Source: Sphingomonas naphthae (GTDB taxonomy: Bacteria > Pseudomonadota > Alphaproteobacteria > Sphingomonadales > Sphingomonadaceae). Taken from it: DNA of 64,000 nt. A program made the position numbers and the translations under genes. Where the stretch lies: positions 3,548,501 through 3,612,500 of the forward strand of contig NZ_CP117411.1 of assembly GCF_028607085.1 (NCBI RefSeq), read 5' to 3'. Position 1 is the stretch's first letter, and each line of letters begins with the position of its first letter. Of the stretch, positions 1 through 7,845 are shown piece by piece. A model generated the notes under the pieces. The model was not told the DNA's origin. It did no database searches and saw only the letters and a program-made list of their open reading frames with translations.

Positions 1-1230
1 CGCCTCGGCGAGTTCACCGATCCGCAAGTGTTGCAGGGTTCTGGCCTGCCGCCGGGCGCGCTCTCCTCCACCTTCCGCGTCGCCCCCGACCTGTTCTTCT
101 GGCCGCGCGGTGGCGCCAAGCTGACGACGCGCTACCGCTATCCGACGGCGGCGTGGCTCGATCGCGGCATCTCGCGGCTCGATCTGTCGCTCAACGGCCA
201 ATATCTCCAGACCTTCCCGCTGGAGGGGACGACCTGGGTCGATCGCATGACGGGCAAGACCGAGCAGGTCTCGTCGCGCCTGTCCGAACGCTCGGCCGAA
301 CTGCCGACCTACGCCTTGTTTGGCCAGAACCGGCTGACCTTCTTCTACGATCTCCAGCTGGCCGACAAACGGCAGTGCCAGGGCACGATCCCGACCGACG
401 TGCGCGTCTCGGTCGACCCGGACAGCACGATCGACGCGACGGGTGCCTGGCATTATGCCCGCCTGCCCAACCTCGCTTACTTCGCCAGCGCCGGCTTCCC
501 CTTCACTCGGAAGGCCGATCTGACCGATACGGTGGTCGTCCTTTCGCCGCAGGCGGGCCTGCCGGGGATCGAGGCCTATCTGGCGCTGATGGGCCGCTTC
601 GGCGATTCCACCGGCGCGCCGGTCACGGGGGTCAGCGTCGTCCGCGCGGCCGACGAGGAGCGGCTGCGCGACAAGGATATCCTGCTGATCGGCACGGTCG
701 GCGATATCGCCACCGCGCCGCTGTTCGAGAAGAGCCAGCTGATGGTGCAGGAGGGGAACATCCGCGTCCGCTCCGCCTCGATGATCGACCGGCTGTTCGG
801 CTTCCTGTCCTCGACCCCGCATGACGAGGTGCAGACGGTCAACCAGTTCCTCGTCACCGGCCAGTCGGTGACGGGCTATGTCAGCTTCCGCTCGCCTTTC
901 ACCAGCAGCCGCACCGTGGTGGCGGTGGTGGGCCAGACGGCGGCCGATCTGCCGCCGCTGGTCTATTCGCTGAAAGACCCCAAGGTTAACGCGCAGGTGC
1001 AGGGCGACTTCTCGGTCCGCTCGCCGGACGGCATGACCAGCTTCAACGTGACGCCGGGTTACTGGGTCGGCAATCTGCCCGTGCTGGTCCAGACTGGATT
1101 CTGGTTCAGCCGCCATCCGTTCCTGCTGGGCGTGCTGGCGGTCATCATCGCGCTGCTGATCTCGGTGCCGGTCTACTTCTACCTGAAGTCGGTCGAGCGG
1201 AAGCGCCTGTCGCGGAACGAGGAGGGTTGA
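1..1230 (+). CDS. bcsB: Cellulose synthase periplasmic subunit BcsB, C-terminal part
   Basis: This is the last 409 residues of BcsB, the membrane-anchored periplasmic partner of the cellulose synthase BcsA. The frame is already open at base 1, so the signal peptide and the first carbohydrate-binding repeats lie outside the window. What can be seen is a beta-rich periplasmic sequence ending in one hydrophobic helix (about residues 374-395 of the fragment) and a short basic tail (VERKRLSRNEEG). This is the BcsB topology; in the family the helix packs against BcsA. The stop overlaps the next start by one base (TGATG), so translation of bcsB and bcsC is probably coupled. Identification rests on the overall pattern and on the bcsC and bcsD neighbours. 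Confidence 0.88.
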   Translation, partial: RLGEFTDPQVLQGSGLPPGALSSTFRVAPDLFFWPRGGAKLTTRYRYPTAAWLDRGISRLDLSLNGQYLQTFPLEGTTWVDRMTGKTEQVSSRLSERSAELPTYALFGQNRLTFFYDLQLADKRQCQGTIPTDVRVSVDPDSTIDATGAWHYARLPNLAYFASAGFPFTRKADLTDTVVVLSPQAGLPGIEAYLALMGRFGDSTGAPVTGVSVVRAADEERLRDKDILLIGTVGDIATAPLFEKSQLMVQEGNIRVRSASMIDRLFGFLSSTPHDEVQTVNQFLVTGQSVTGYVSFRSPFTSSRTVVAVVGQTAADLPPLVYSLKDPKVNAQVQGDFSVRSPDGMTSFNVTPGYWVGNLPVLVQTGFWFSRHPFLLGVLAVIIALLISVPVYFYLKSVERKRLSRNEEG

Positions 1231-3599
1231 TGGCACCGCGCGTCCTGACCCTCCGTTCCGCTCTGTTCCTGTCGACGGCCGCCCTTGTTGGCGGCGTCGG
1301 TGCGAATCCGGGCCTCGCGCAGCGCGCCGGCGCCGCTTCCGAAGCGGCGGCGGCCGATGCCGCGGCGGCCAGTTCGGCGGCGCGCGCCTCGGCGGTGGCT
1401 GCCAAGGGCGGGGCCGCCGGCACCGCCGCGCTGCTGAAGCAGGCGCAATATTGGAAGGGCAAGAACCGGCCCGATCTGGCGATCGCGGCGCTGCGCCGCG
1501 CGCTGGCGGTCGATCCGAACAACGCGCAGGCCAAGGCGCTGCTCGTCGAATATTCCAAGCCGCCCGCGCTGCCATCCAATTCGGGGGTGCAGATCAGCGA
1601 GGGGCCGAAGACCAGCGGCAACGCCAGCACTCGCCTCGGCGATCGCGCCGCCGCGCAGGTGGCCGGCACGCCGCAGATCGGCGACGACAGCACGCCGGTG
1701 CCCGCCGATGTCGCCGGCGGCCGCCGCGCCTCGCCCGCCACGACGGGCGGCAACACCGGTCCGCGCACCGTCCGCCCCACGCCGCCCAAGCCTTATGTCC
1801 GCAGCGCGGCCGATCAGGCGGGCGAATATCGCATCGCCGGCTTCAAGGCGATCGAGGAGGGCAAGCTGGCCTATGCCGAGGATCGCTTCCGCGCCGCGCT
1901 GAAGATCAACGGCAATGATTATGACGCGCTGGGCGGCATGGGCATCGTCCGGCTGCGCGGCGGTCGCTTCGACGAAGCGCGCCAATTGCTCGATCGCGCC
2001 AGCAAGGGGCCGGGCGGGTCGAAGTGGAACGCCGCGCGCCAGTCGGCAGTGTTCTACGGCCAGCTCCGCGTCGCCCAGGCGGCCAGCGCGGGCAACCGTC
2101 TCGCGCAGGCCGAGGCGGCGACCAAGGCGCTCAACCCCAGCGACGCGCGGCAGGACGCGCTCGCCCGCTCGCTGCTCGGCGACATCTATGCCCGCCAGGG
2201 TCGCTATGCCGAGGCGATGCAGATGTATGCCTCCATCCCCAACGGGGGTGGGGCCGCCGGTCGCCAGTCGGTGATGGACATCCAGACCCGCCAGACGCGC
2301 CTCGCGGCGATGCAGGCGGCCTCGCGCGGCGATTATGCGGGCGCCGAGCGGATCTTCCAGCAGGCGATGGTGGCGGGCTCGACCGATCCGTGGCTGCGCT
2401 ACGAATATGCCCGGCTGCTCGTCGCGCAGAATCGGGTGCAGCAGGCGGACGGGGTGATCGGCCCGCTGACGCAGTCGAACCAGTCCGAGGCGCTCTACGC
2501 CGCCGCGCTCTATTCGTCGCAGGTCAACCGCCCGCAGGCGGCGGAGCAATTGATGAGCCGCGTGCCGGCCGCCAGCCGCACGCCGCAGATGAACGCCTTC
2601 GTGCTGGAACAGCGCGCCAATTCGGCCGTCGCGCAGGCCAAGGCGCTCGCCGCCGCCGGCCGCACGCCCGAGGCTCTGGGCCTGCTCCGCCAGCTCGCCT
2701 CGCAGCCGCTGTCGATCGCGGGCGCGGGCGCGGTGTGCGATGCGCTCTACACGCTGGGTGATACGCGCACCGCCGTCGCGCTGGCGCAGTCCGCCGCCGC
2801 GCAGCCGGTGATCCCGGAACCCGACAGCTATCAGGGCATCGTCGTCACGCTCGCCAAGGCGGGGCTGGATCAGGTGGCGGTGCCGCTCGTCTCGCGCATC
2901 TCGGCGCAATCGGGGCAGAATCCGTACAACAGCCGCTCGATGGCGCGCCTCAACGCGCTGCTCGCCGCCAGCCAGGCCGATCGGATGCGCTTGCAGGGCC
3001 AGTACGCCCCCGCGTTCGAGCTGCTCCAGAACGCCTATCAGACCTCGCCGGGCGACGTGGACATCCTGGCCGCGCTGGCGCGTCTGTATCAGGCGGGCCG
3101 CCTCTATCCGCAGGCGGAGACGGTCTATGGCCTCGTCCGCCAGCAGCGGCCGAACGACGTGGGCAACCTCATCGGCTTTACCGACGCGGCGCTGGGCGCG
3201 GGCCATATCGAGGCGGCGCGCGAAAGCGCCGATCTCGCGCTGCGCCTCGCCCCCGGCGAGCCCGACATCTTCCTGCTGATGGCGCGGATCGAAACGGCGC
3301 GCGGCAAGCAGAACAATGCGCTGCGCTGGTTGCAGCAGGCACGCGACATCAAGGGCCGCCAGACGATGGTCTATGGCGCGCAACTCTCGCCGACCAACCC
3401 GTTCGTCGGCGCGCCGATGCAGAGCGCGCCGCAGCCGATCAATCCCTTCGCGCTGACCCCGCGCGCGGCCACGCCCGGCCTGCCCGGCGGCTATGCGCCG
3501 GGAGGTTATCAACAGCCGCGTTCACCTTTTTCCTTCGCCCCGATTCACACACCCGCGCCCCTGAATTACGGTGCGGCAACGCAAGTGCTGGAAGGCTAA
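1230..3599 (+). CDS. bcsC: BcsC, N-terminal TPR half (cellulose export), ends at an in-frame TAA
   Basis: BcsC guides cellulose through the periplasm with TPR repeats and across the outer membrane with a beta-barrel. This frame encodes only the TPR half (789 residues): an N-terminal export signal ending near GLAQ, an Ala-rich spacer, then many TPR-like helical pairs from about residue 70 to 720, for example the AEDRFRAALKINGND and AAESARDLALRLAPGEP types. The last 80 residues become rich in Pro, Gly and Tyr. A TAA at 3597-3599 ends it. The next gene follows in the same frame after only one codon (GAC). The ATG at 1230 overlaps the bcsB stop. The TTG just before it would add one residue and is less likely. 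Either half of one broken gene or a true two-part BcsC. Confidence 0.88.
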   Translation: MAPRVLTLRSALFLSTAALVGGVGANPGLAQRAGAASEAAAADAAAASSAARASAVAAKGGAAGTAALLKQAQYWKGKNRPDLAIAALRRALAVDPNNAQAKALLVEYSKPPALPSNSGVQISEGPKTSGNASTRLGDRAAAQVAGTPQIGDDSTPVPADVAGGRRASPATTGGNTGPRTVRPTPPKPYVRSAADQAGEYRIAGFKAIEEGKLAYAEDRFRAALKINGNDYDALGGMGIVRLRGGRFDEARQLLDRASKGPGGSKWNAARQSAVFYGQLRVAQAASAGNRLAQAEAATKALNPSDARQDALARSLLGDIYARQGRYAEAMQMYASIPNGGGAAGRQSVMDIQTRQTRLAAMQAASRGDYAGAERIFQQAMVAGSTDPWLRYEYARLLVAQNRVQQADGVIGPLTQSNQSEALYAAALYSSQVNRPQAAEQLMSRVPAASRTPQMNAFVLEQRANSAVAQAKALAAAGRTPEALGLLRQLASQPLSIAGAGAVCDALYTLGDTRTAVALAQSAAAQPVIPEPDSYQGIVVTLAKAGLDQVAVPLVSRISAQSGQNPYNSRSMARLNALLAASQADRMRLQGQYAPAFELLQNAYQTSPGDVDILAALARLYQAGRLYPQAETVYGLVRQQRPNDVGNLIGFTDAALGAGHIEAARESADLALRLAPGEPDIFLLMARIETARGKQNNALRWLQQARDIKGRQTMVYGAQLSPTNPFVGAPMQSAPQPINPFALTPRAATPGLPGGYAPGGYQQPRSPFSFAPIHTPAPLNYGAATQVLEG

Positions 3600-3602
3600 G
3601 AC

Positions 3603-5816
3603 ATGCCCGTCGACTATCAGCCGCCGATGGACGTCCAGACCGCACCGCCGGGCTATTACCAGCCCGCGCCGGCGCTGCCCTACGCGGGCAACGCCGATGC
3701 CCAGCGCTATATGGCGGATCAGGGCGCTCAGGCCGGCGCCGGCTATGGCATGGTGCCGCCGGTCACGCCGCAGCCGATCAGCCAGGCCACCTATCAGGAT
3801 AGCGGCAGCAACCCCTTCGCGGCGGCCCAGCCCGCCGTGGCGCAGGGCCTGCCGGGGGCGACCTACCAGCCCGCGCAATATGCGCCGCAGCAGAGCTACC
3901 AGCCGGCCTACCAGCCCGCGCAATATGCGCCGCAGCAGAGCTACCAGCCGGCCTACCAGCCCGCGCCGGTCTACCAGCAGGCGCCCCAGTATCAGCCGCA
4001 ATATCAGGCGCCCGTCTATCAGCAGGCCCCGGCCTATCAGCCGGCGCCTAGCTACGCGCAGCCGCAGCAGCAGGCCTACCCCACCTATCGCGCGCCCAGC
4101 GAGCCGGCGCTGACCTACCCGACCGAGGCGTACAGCCGCCAGGGCTTCGGCACGCAGACCTATGGCAATGCCGATTATGCGATCGCGCCGAGCCAGGGCT
4201 ATGCCGCCGCGCCACGCCCGACCTATCAGCCGGCGCCGGTCTATTCGCTGCCCGCCTACACGCAGAGCTATGCCGCGCCGAGCTATGCGGTGCCGGTCTA
4301 CAGCCAGCCCGCGCCCCAGCCGGTGTATAGCGCCCCCGCTCGCACCGTGGCGAAGGCCGCGCCGCGCCGGACGTGGAAGAAGACCGCCAAGGTCGCCAAG
4401 GCCAAGCCGCGCACCAATTGGGCGGCGCGCACCCAGCAGCCGGTGACGCAGACCTACACGGCGACCGCGCCGGTCCAGCAATATGTGCAGCAGCCTTATG
4501 CCGCGCCGGCGCAGGCCTATCAGCCGGTCAGCCCGCAGCTGAACTACGGCACGCCGAACTACGCCCCCGCGCCGACCTACGCGCCGGCCCCCAGCTACGC
4601 GCCGAGCGCGCCGCTCTCCTACGCCGAGCCGACCGTCGGCTATGGCGGCGATCCCGAAATGGACCGCATCAACGCCGAGATCGCCTCGCTCTCGGTGGAT
4701 AACGGGCCGCGCGTCGAAGGCGGCATGGGCGTGCGCTACCGCGATGGCGACGTCGGTCTCGGCCGGCTGACCGAAGCCTCGGGCCGCATCGCCGCCTCCA
4801 CCGGCCTCGGGCCGGGCCGGGTCGAGCTGAGCGCCTCGCCGGTCTATGTCGATGCCGGTCGCCCGACGGGCACGGCGCTCGCCCGCTTCGGCACCAACCC
4901 GCTGCCCGCCGCCGAAGCGGTGGCCGGCAATTTCACGCCGGTCTACCCGGGCGCGCCGAGCCAGCACGACAGCGGCGTGGCCGTGCGCCTCGCCTATGAC
5001 ACCGGCAGCCTCCAGCTCGATGGCGGCACCACCCCAATCGGCTTCGGCAAGACCGAGATCCAGGGCGGCGCCCGCTTCGCCCCGCGCCTCGGCCGCGACA
5101 TGACCGCGCGCATCTTCGCCGAGCGCCGCCCCGTCACCGACAGCGTCACCTCCTATGCCGGTTCGGTCGATCCGGCGACGGGCGCGCGTTGGGGCGAGGT
5201 GATGAAGAACGGTGGCGGCGTCGGCATCTCCTACGACAAGGGTGCCGGCGGCGGCTTCTATGCCGATGTGAACTATTACTATTATGATGGTCGAAACGTT
5301 CGGGAAAATTACTCGGTCGAGGGCAATGTCGGCGGTTACCTGACCGCGTGGCGCCGCGACACGACGAGCATCACGATCGGTGCGAACGTCAATTACCAGA
5401 CCTATGATAACAATCAGAACTTCTTCTCCTACGGCCATGGCGGCTACTTCAGCCCGCAGCAGTATCTCGCGGTGTCCTTCCCGCTGCGCTACCGCACGAT
5501 CTCCGGGCCGCTCAGCCTCGACGCGACCCTGACGCCGGGCTTCCAGACCTATCGCCAGGATGGCGAGAACGTCTTCCCGACGTCCGATCCGCTCCAGGCG
5601 CAGCTGCTGCGCTTCCGCCAGGGCAACAATGCGGTGCTGGCGCGCTACGACGGGACGAGCAAGAGCGGCTTCGGCGTCGCCTTCCAGGGCGTGGGCTGGT
5701 ATCGCGTCTCGCCGCAGACGGCGGTGGGCGGCGAACTGCGGCTCAACACCTTCGGCGGCTATAACGAGGCGCAGGCCATGCTCCGGCTCCGCCAGTCGCT
5801 GGGAGCGACGCGATGA
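3603..5816 (+). CDS. bcsC: BcsC, C-terminal outer-membrane barrel half, in the same frame as the TPR half
   Basis: This 737-residue frame carries the part of BcsC missing from the gene upstream. Residues 1 to about 350 are a Tyr/Pro/Gln/Ala-rich linker with YQPAP-type repeats. From about residue 355 to the end is the BCSC_C outer-membrane barrel, with alternating patterns such as GFYADVNYYYYDGRNVREN and a C-terminal strand LRLRQSL. No signal peptide is visible, so it could not reach the outer membrane alone. That argues for one original gene cut by a nonsense codon. Against this, GGAAGG at 3590-3595 lies 7 bases before the ATG and could allow reinitiation. The 3' end overlaps the next gene by four bases (ATGA). 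Family assignment is firm; whether it is made as a separate protein is not known. Confidence 0.8.
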   Translation: MPVDYQPPMDVQTAPPGYYQPAPALPYAGNADAQRYMADQGAQAGAGYGMVPPVTPQPISQATYQDSGSNPFAAAQPAVAQGLPGATYQPAQYAPQQSYQPAYQPAQYAPQQSYQPAYQPAPVYQQAPQYQPQYQAPVYQQAPAYQPAPSYAQPQQQAYPTYRAPSEPALTYPTEAYSRQGFGTQTYGNADYAIAPSQGYAAAPRPTYQPAPVYSLPAYTQSYAAPSYAVPVYSQPAPQPVYSAPARTVAKAAPRRTWKKTAKVAKAKPRTNWAARTQQPVTQTYTATAPVQQYVQQPYAAPAQAYQPVSPQLNYGTPNYAPAPTYAPAPSYAPSAPLSYAEPTVGYGGDPEMDRINAEIASLSVDNGPRVEGGMGVRYRDGDVGLGRLTEASGRIAASTGLGPGRVELSASPVYVDAGRPTGTALARFGTNPLPAAEAVAGNFTPVYPGAPSQHDSGVAVRLAYDTGSLQLDGGTTPIGFGKTEIQGGARFAPRLGRDMTARIFAERRPVTDSVTSYAGSVDPATGARWGEVMKNGGGVGISYDKGAGGGFYADVNYYYYDGRNVRENYSVEGNVGGYLTAWRRDTTSITIGANVNYQTYDNNQNFFSYGHGGYFSPQQYLAVSFPLRYRTISGPLSLDATLTPGFQTYRQDGENVFPTSDPLQAQLLRFRQGNNAVLARYDGTSKSGFGVAFQGVGWYRVSPQTAVGGELRLNTFGGYNEAQAMLRLRQSLGATR
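3864..3953 (+). repeat. Exact 45-bp tandem duplication in the bcsC linker
   Basis: Two identical 45-base units lie head to tail (3864-3908 and 3909-3953), followed by the first 12 bases of a third. Each unit encodes the 15 residues YQPAQYAPQQSYQPA. Because the unit is a multiple of three, gain or loss would keep the frame. It is a coding repeat, not an array with spacers. Confidence 0.93.
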
Positions 5817-6496
5817 TCTTCGCCTCGCGGGACGACAAGCCGACCAAGAAGAGCGAGGGCGCACCCGAGCCGGAACTGCCGCCCGACGTGGCGCCGCACA
5901 CCGAACTCGGCGCCCCGCCGCTGACGACCGCCATCCCCGAGCCGCATGTCGAGGCGATGACGCCCGAACTGCCGCCGGCCTCGTCCTACGCGCCGCTCGA
6001 TCCGCCGCCGGCCGAGCCGCCCGCGATGGCGCTGCACGAACATGCCGCGACCCTGCCGCCGCCCAACGCGCCCTTCGCGGTGACGACGGCGCTGGTGGTG
6101 GCGCTGCTCGACGAACTGGCCGAGGTCGCCGCCGGATCGCAGGGGCGCAATTTCCTCACCGCGCTGGGCCGCCGCATCGCGCTGCGCCACCCGCTCGCCA
6201 TGCCGACCAACCTCGTCGAGATGGAAGCGCAGTTGAACGGCGTGTGGCACCTGCTGGGCTGGGGCAAGACCCGGCTGCTGGCGGGGCAGGGCGGCATCCG
6301 CATCGTCCACCACGATTGGCCGGCGGCGCTCGCGGGCGACGACACCAGCCACTGGCCGGATGCCTTCCCGATCCTGCTGTCGGGTGCCTATCACGCCTGG
6401 TTCCAGGCGCTCGGCGCGCCCGACGATCTCGTCACCGAGGTGACGGCGCTGAACCGCATGGCCATCGAACTGCACCACGGCCCGCGCGAGCATTGA
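5813..6496 (+). CDS. bcsD: BcsD-like cellulose synthase subunit D with Pro-rich N-terminal extension
   Basis: The last 140 residues resemble BcsD (AxCesD), the periplasmic ring protein that organises cellulose export in Komagataeibacter. Shared pattern by eye: a helix RNFLTALGRRIALRHPL, then MEAQLNGVWHLLGWGKTRL (family: IELNALLAMINWGYVKL), then GIRIVHHDWP (family: AMRIVHEDLP), and a following helix with YHAWFQALGAPDDLVTEV. The first 85 residues are Pro/Glu/Ala-rich and not part of the usual 156-residue protein. The ATG overlaps the bcsC stop (ATGA), as expected for one operon. No signal peptide is visible, as in known BcsD. The match is from memory of the family and has not been aligned by program. 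Confidence 0.72.
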   Translation: MIFASRDDKPTKKSEGAPEPELPPDVAPHTELGAPPLTTAIPEPHVEAMTPELPPASSYAPLDPPPAEPPAMALHEHAATLPPPNAPFAVTTALVVALLDELAEVAAGSQGRNFLTALGRRIALRHPLAMPTNLVEMEAQLNGVWHLLGWGKTRLLAGQGGIRIVHHDWPAALAGDDTSHWPDAFPILLSGAYHAWFQALGAPDDLVTEVTALNRMAIELHHGPREH

Positions 6497-6547
6497 TCCC
6501 GGCGTGCCGTCGCGGCACGATGGCGGGATGATTTCGACCGATAATAT

Positions 6548-6735
6548 CCTCCCCGATACGGGGAGGTGGCAGCCCGCAGGGCTGACGGAGGGGGCTGACC
6601 CCATAGCGCGGCGCTTGTGGCGAGCCCCCTCCACCACCGGCTCTGCCGGCGGTCCAGTTTCGGGTCGATCATGCCCCCGGCATGATCTTGAACTGCCGGG
6701 GGCAATCCAACCCGAAACTCCCCGTGCCGGGGAGG
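6548..6735. repeat. Composite palindromic repeat with a second palindrome inserted in it
   Basis: This gap element begins with the hairpin CCTCCCCGATACGGGGAGG (6548-6566) and ends with CTCCCCGTGCCGGGGAGG. In between are paired blocks GGAGGGGGCT and AGCCCCCTCC. A distinct 64-bp palindrome (6656-6719), with 10-bp ends AGTTTCGGGT / ACCCGAAACT and an inner stem GATCATGCC-CCC-GGCATGATC, sits inside its right arm. A related element without this insert lies at 21441-21576. No transposase is encoded. Confidence 0.8.
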
Positions 6736-6744
6736 AATTTGATG
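6735..6744 (+). promoter_or_regulatory. Ribosome binding site donated by the palindromic repeat
   Basis: The last five bases of the repeat (GGAGG, 6731-6735) form a full Shine-Dalgarno sequence six bases before the ATG at 6742. This decides the start of the glycosyltransferase gene over an ATG-like start 60 bases upstream inside the repeat. Confidence 0.7.
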
Positions 6745-7845
6745 CCTGATCGCCCTTCGATCGGCATCATCCTCCACGATTTCTCTCTCGGCGGGACGGA
6801 GCGGATCGCGACGCGGCTCGCGCAGCGCTGGGCCGATCTGGGGTGCCGGGTGGTGATCTTCTGTGGCTCGCGATCGGGCGGCATGTCCTCGCTGCTGCAC
6901 GAGGGGGTCGAGGTGGTCGAGGCGCGGCCGGCGATCCGCCGGGCGAAACGATCGCGCGTGGCGCTGGCGCGGGCGGCGGCGCGCTATTTCGGGCGCTATC
7001 CGGTCGATATCTGCTTCGTGCCGGGCAATTTCCACTGGCCGGTAGTCGGCCCGGTGGCCCGGCTGCGCGGACGGCGGCGGCCGAAGGTGGTGGTGCAGGT
7101 CAGCGCCGCGCTGCGCAAGCCGCAACGCAACAAGATCAAGCAGATCGCCTTCGATCTTCGCATGCGATGGTTGCTGCGCGGTGCCGATGCGATCGTCACG
7201 TTGGCGGTGGTGGCCGAGCGCCAAGCGGGCAAGCTGCTCCGCCGCTCGCTGATCCGCACCATCTCGCTCCCCGCGATCGACGATGACGCCCCCGGCCCGC
7301 TGCCGGTGCCCGATGGTCCGCCGATCATCCTCGGCGTCGGCCGGCTCGTGCCCGAAAAGGGTTTCGCCACGCTGATCGCCGCCTTCGCCCGCACCGCCGA
7401 TCCGGCCGCGCGTCTGGTGATCGTCGGCGCCGGGCCGGACGAGGATCGACTGCGCGGGATCGCCGAGGCCGAGGGGGTGGCCGATCGGGTCGAACTGCCC
7501 GGCTTCGCCGCCGATCCCCGGCCGTGGTTCGATCGGGCGCGGCTGTTCGTCCTGTCGTCGCACTACGAGGGCTATGCCGCCGTGCTGGTCGAGGCGCTGG
7601 CGGCGGGGCGGATGGTGGTGGCGACCGATTGCACGCCCGCCGCCGCCGAACTGGTCGATGACCCGGCGGTGGGCCAGGTCGTGCCGATCGACGATCCCCA
7701 GGCGATGGCGCACGCGATCGACGCTCTGCTCGCCACGCCGCCGACCGATCCGGCGACCTTGGCGGCCAAGGTCGAGCGGTTCCGCATGGGGCCGGTGGCC
7801 GAGGCGTATCTCGGGCTGTTCGCGGGGCTGCGCGGGCGGCGCTGA
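6742..7845 (+). CDS. Glycosyltransferase family 4 (GT-B fold)
   Basis: A 367-residue retaining glycosyltransferase that should move a sugar from a nucleotide-sugar donor to a growing glycan on the cytoplasmic face of the membrane. The N-terminal Rossmann half starts GIILHDFSLGGTERIATRL, with the glycine loop of GT4 enzymes. The C-terminal half (about 185-350) has GVGRLVPEKGFATLIAAF, then HYEGYAAVLVEALAAG with the E-x7-E pair typical of GT4. Length is normal. The start was chosen at 6742 because of the GGAGG six bases upstream. It overlaps the next glycosyltransferase by one base (TGATG), so both are probably made together for one polysaccharide. Sugar specificity cannot be read from sequence. 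Confidence 0.88.
   Translation: MPDRPSIGIILHDFSLGGTERIATRLAQRWADLGCRVVIFCGSRSGGMSSLLHEGVEVVEARPAIRRAKRSRVALARAAARYFGRYPVDICFVPGNFHWPVVGPVARLRGRRRPKVVVQVSAALRKPQRNKIKQIAFDLRMRWLLRGADAIVTLAVVAERQAGKLLRRSLIRTISLPAIDDDAPGPLPVPDGPPIILGVGRLVPEKGFATLIAAFARTADPAARLVIVGAGPDEDRLRGIAEAEGVADRVELPGFAADPRPWFDRARLFVLSSHYEGYAAVLVEALAAGRMVVATDCTPAAAELVDDPAVGQVVPIDDPQAMAHAIDALLATPPTDPATLAAKVERFRMGPVAEAYLGLFAGLRGRR

Noticed and set aside
3864-3965. Short tandem repeat as a CRISPR array
   Set aside because: The units are contiguous and coding, without spacers, and no cas genes are nearby.
1179-5864. Two very long open frames on the minus strand (about 777 and 780 residues) opposite bcsC
   Set aside because: They are antisense to clear TPR and barrel coding sequence, are extremely rich in Arg, Ala and His, and match no family; long stop-free antisense frames are common at this GC content.
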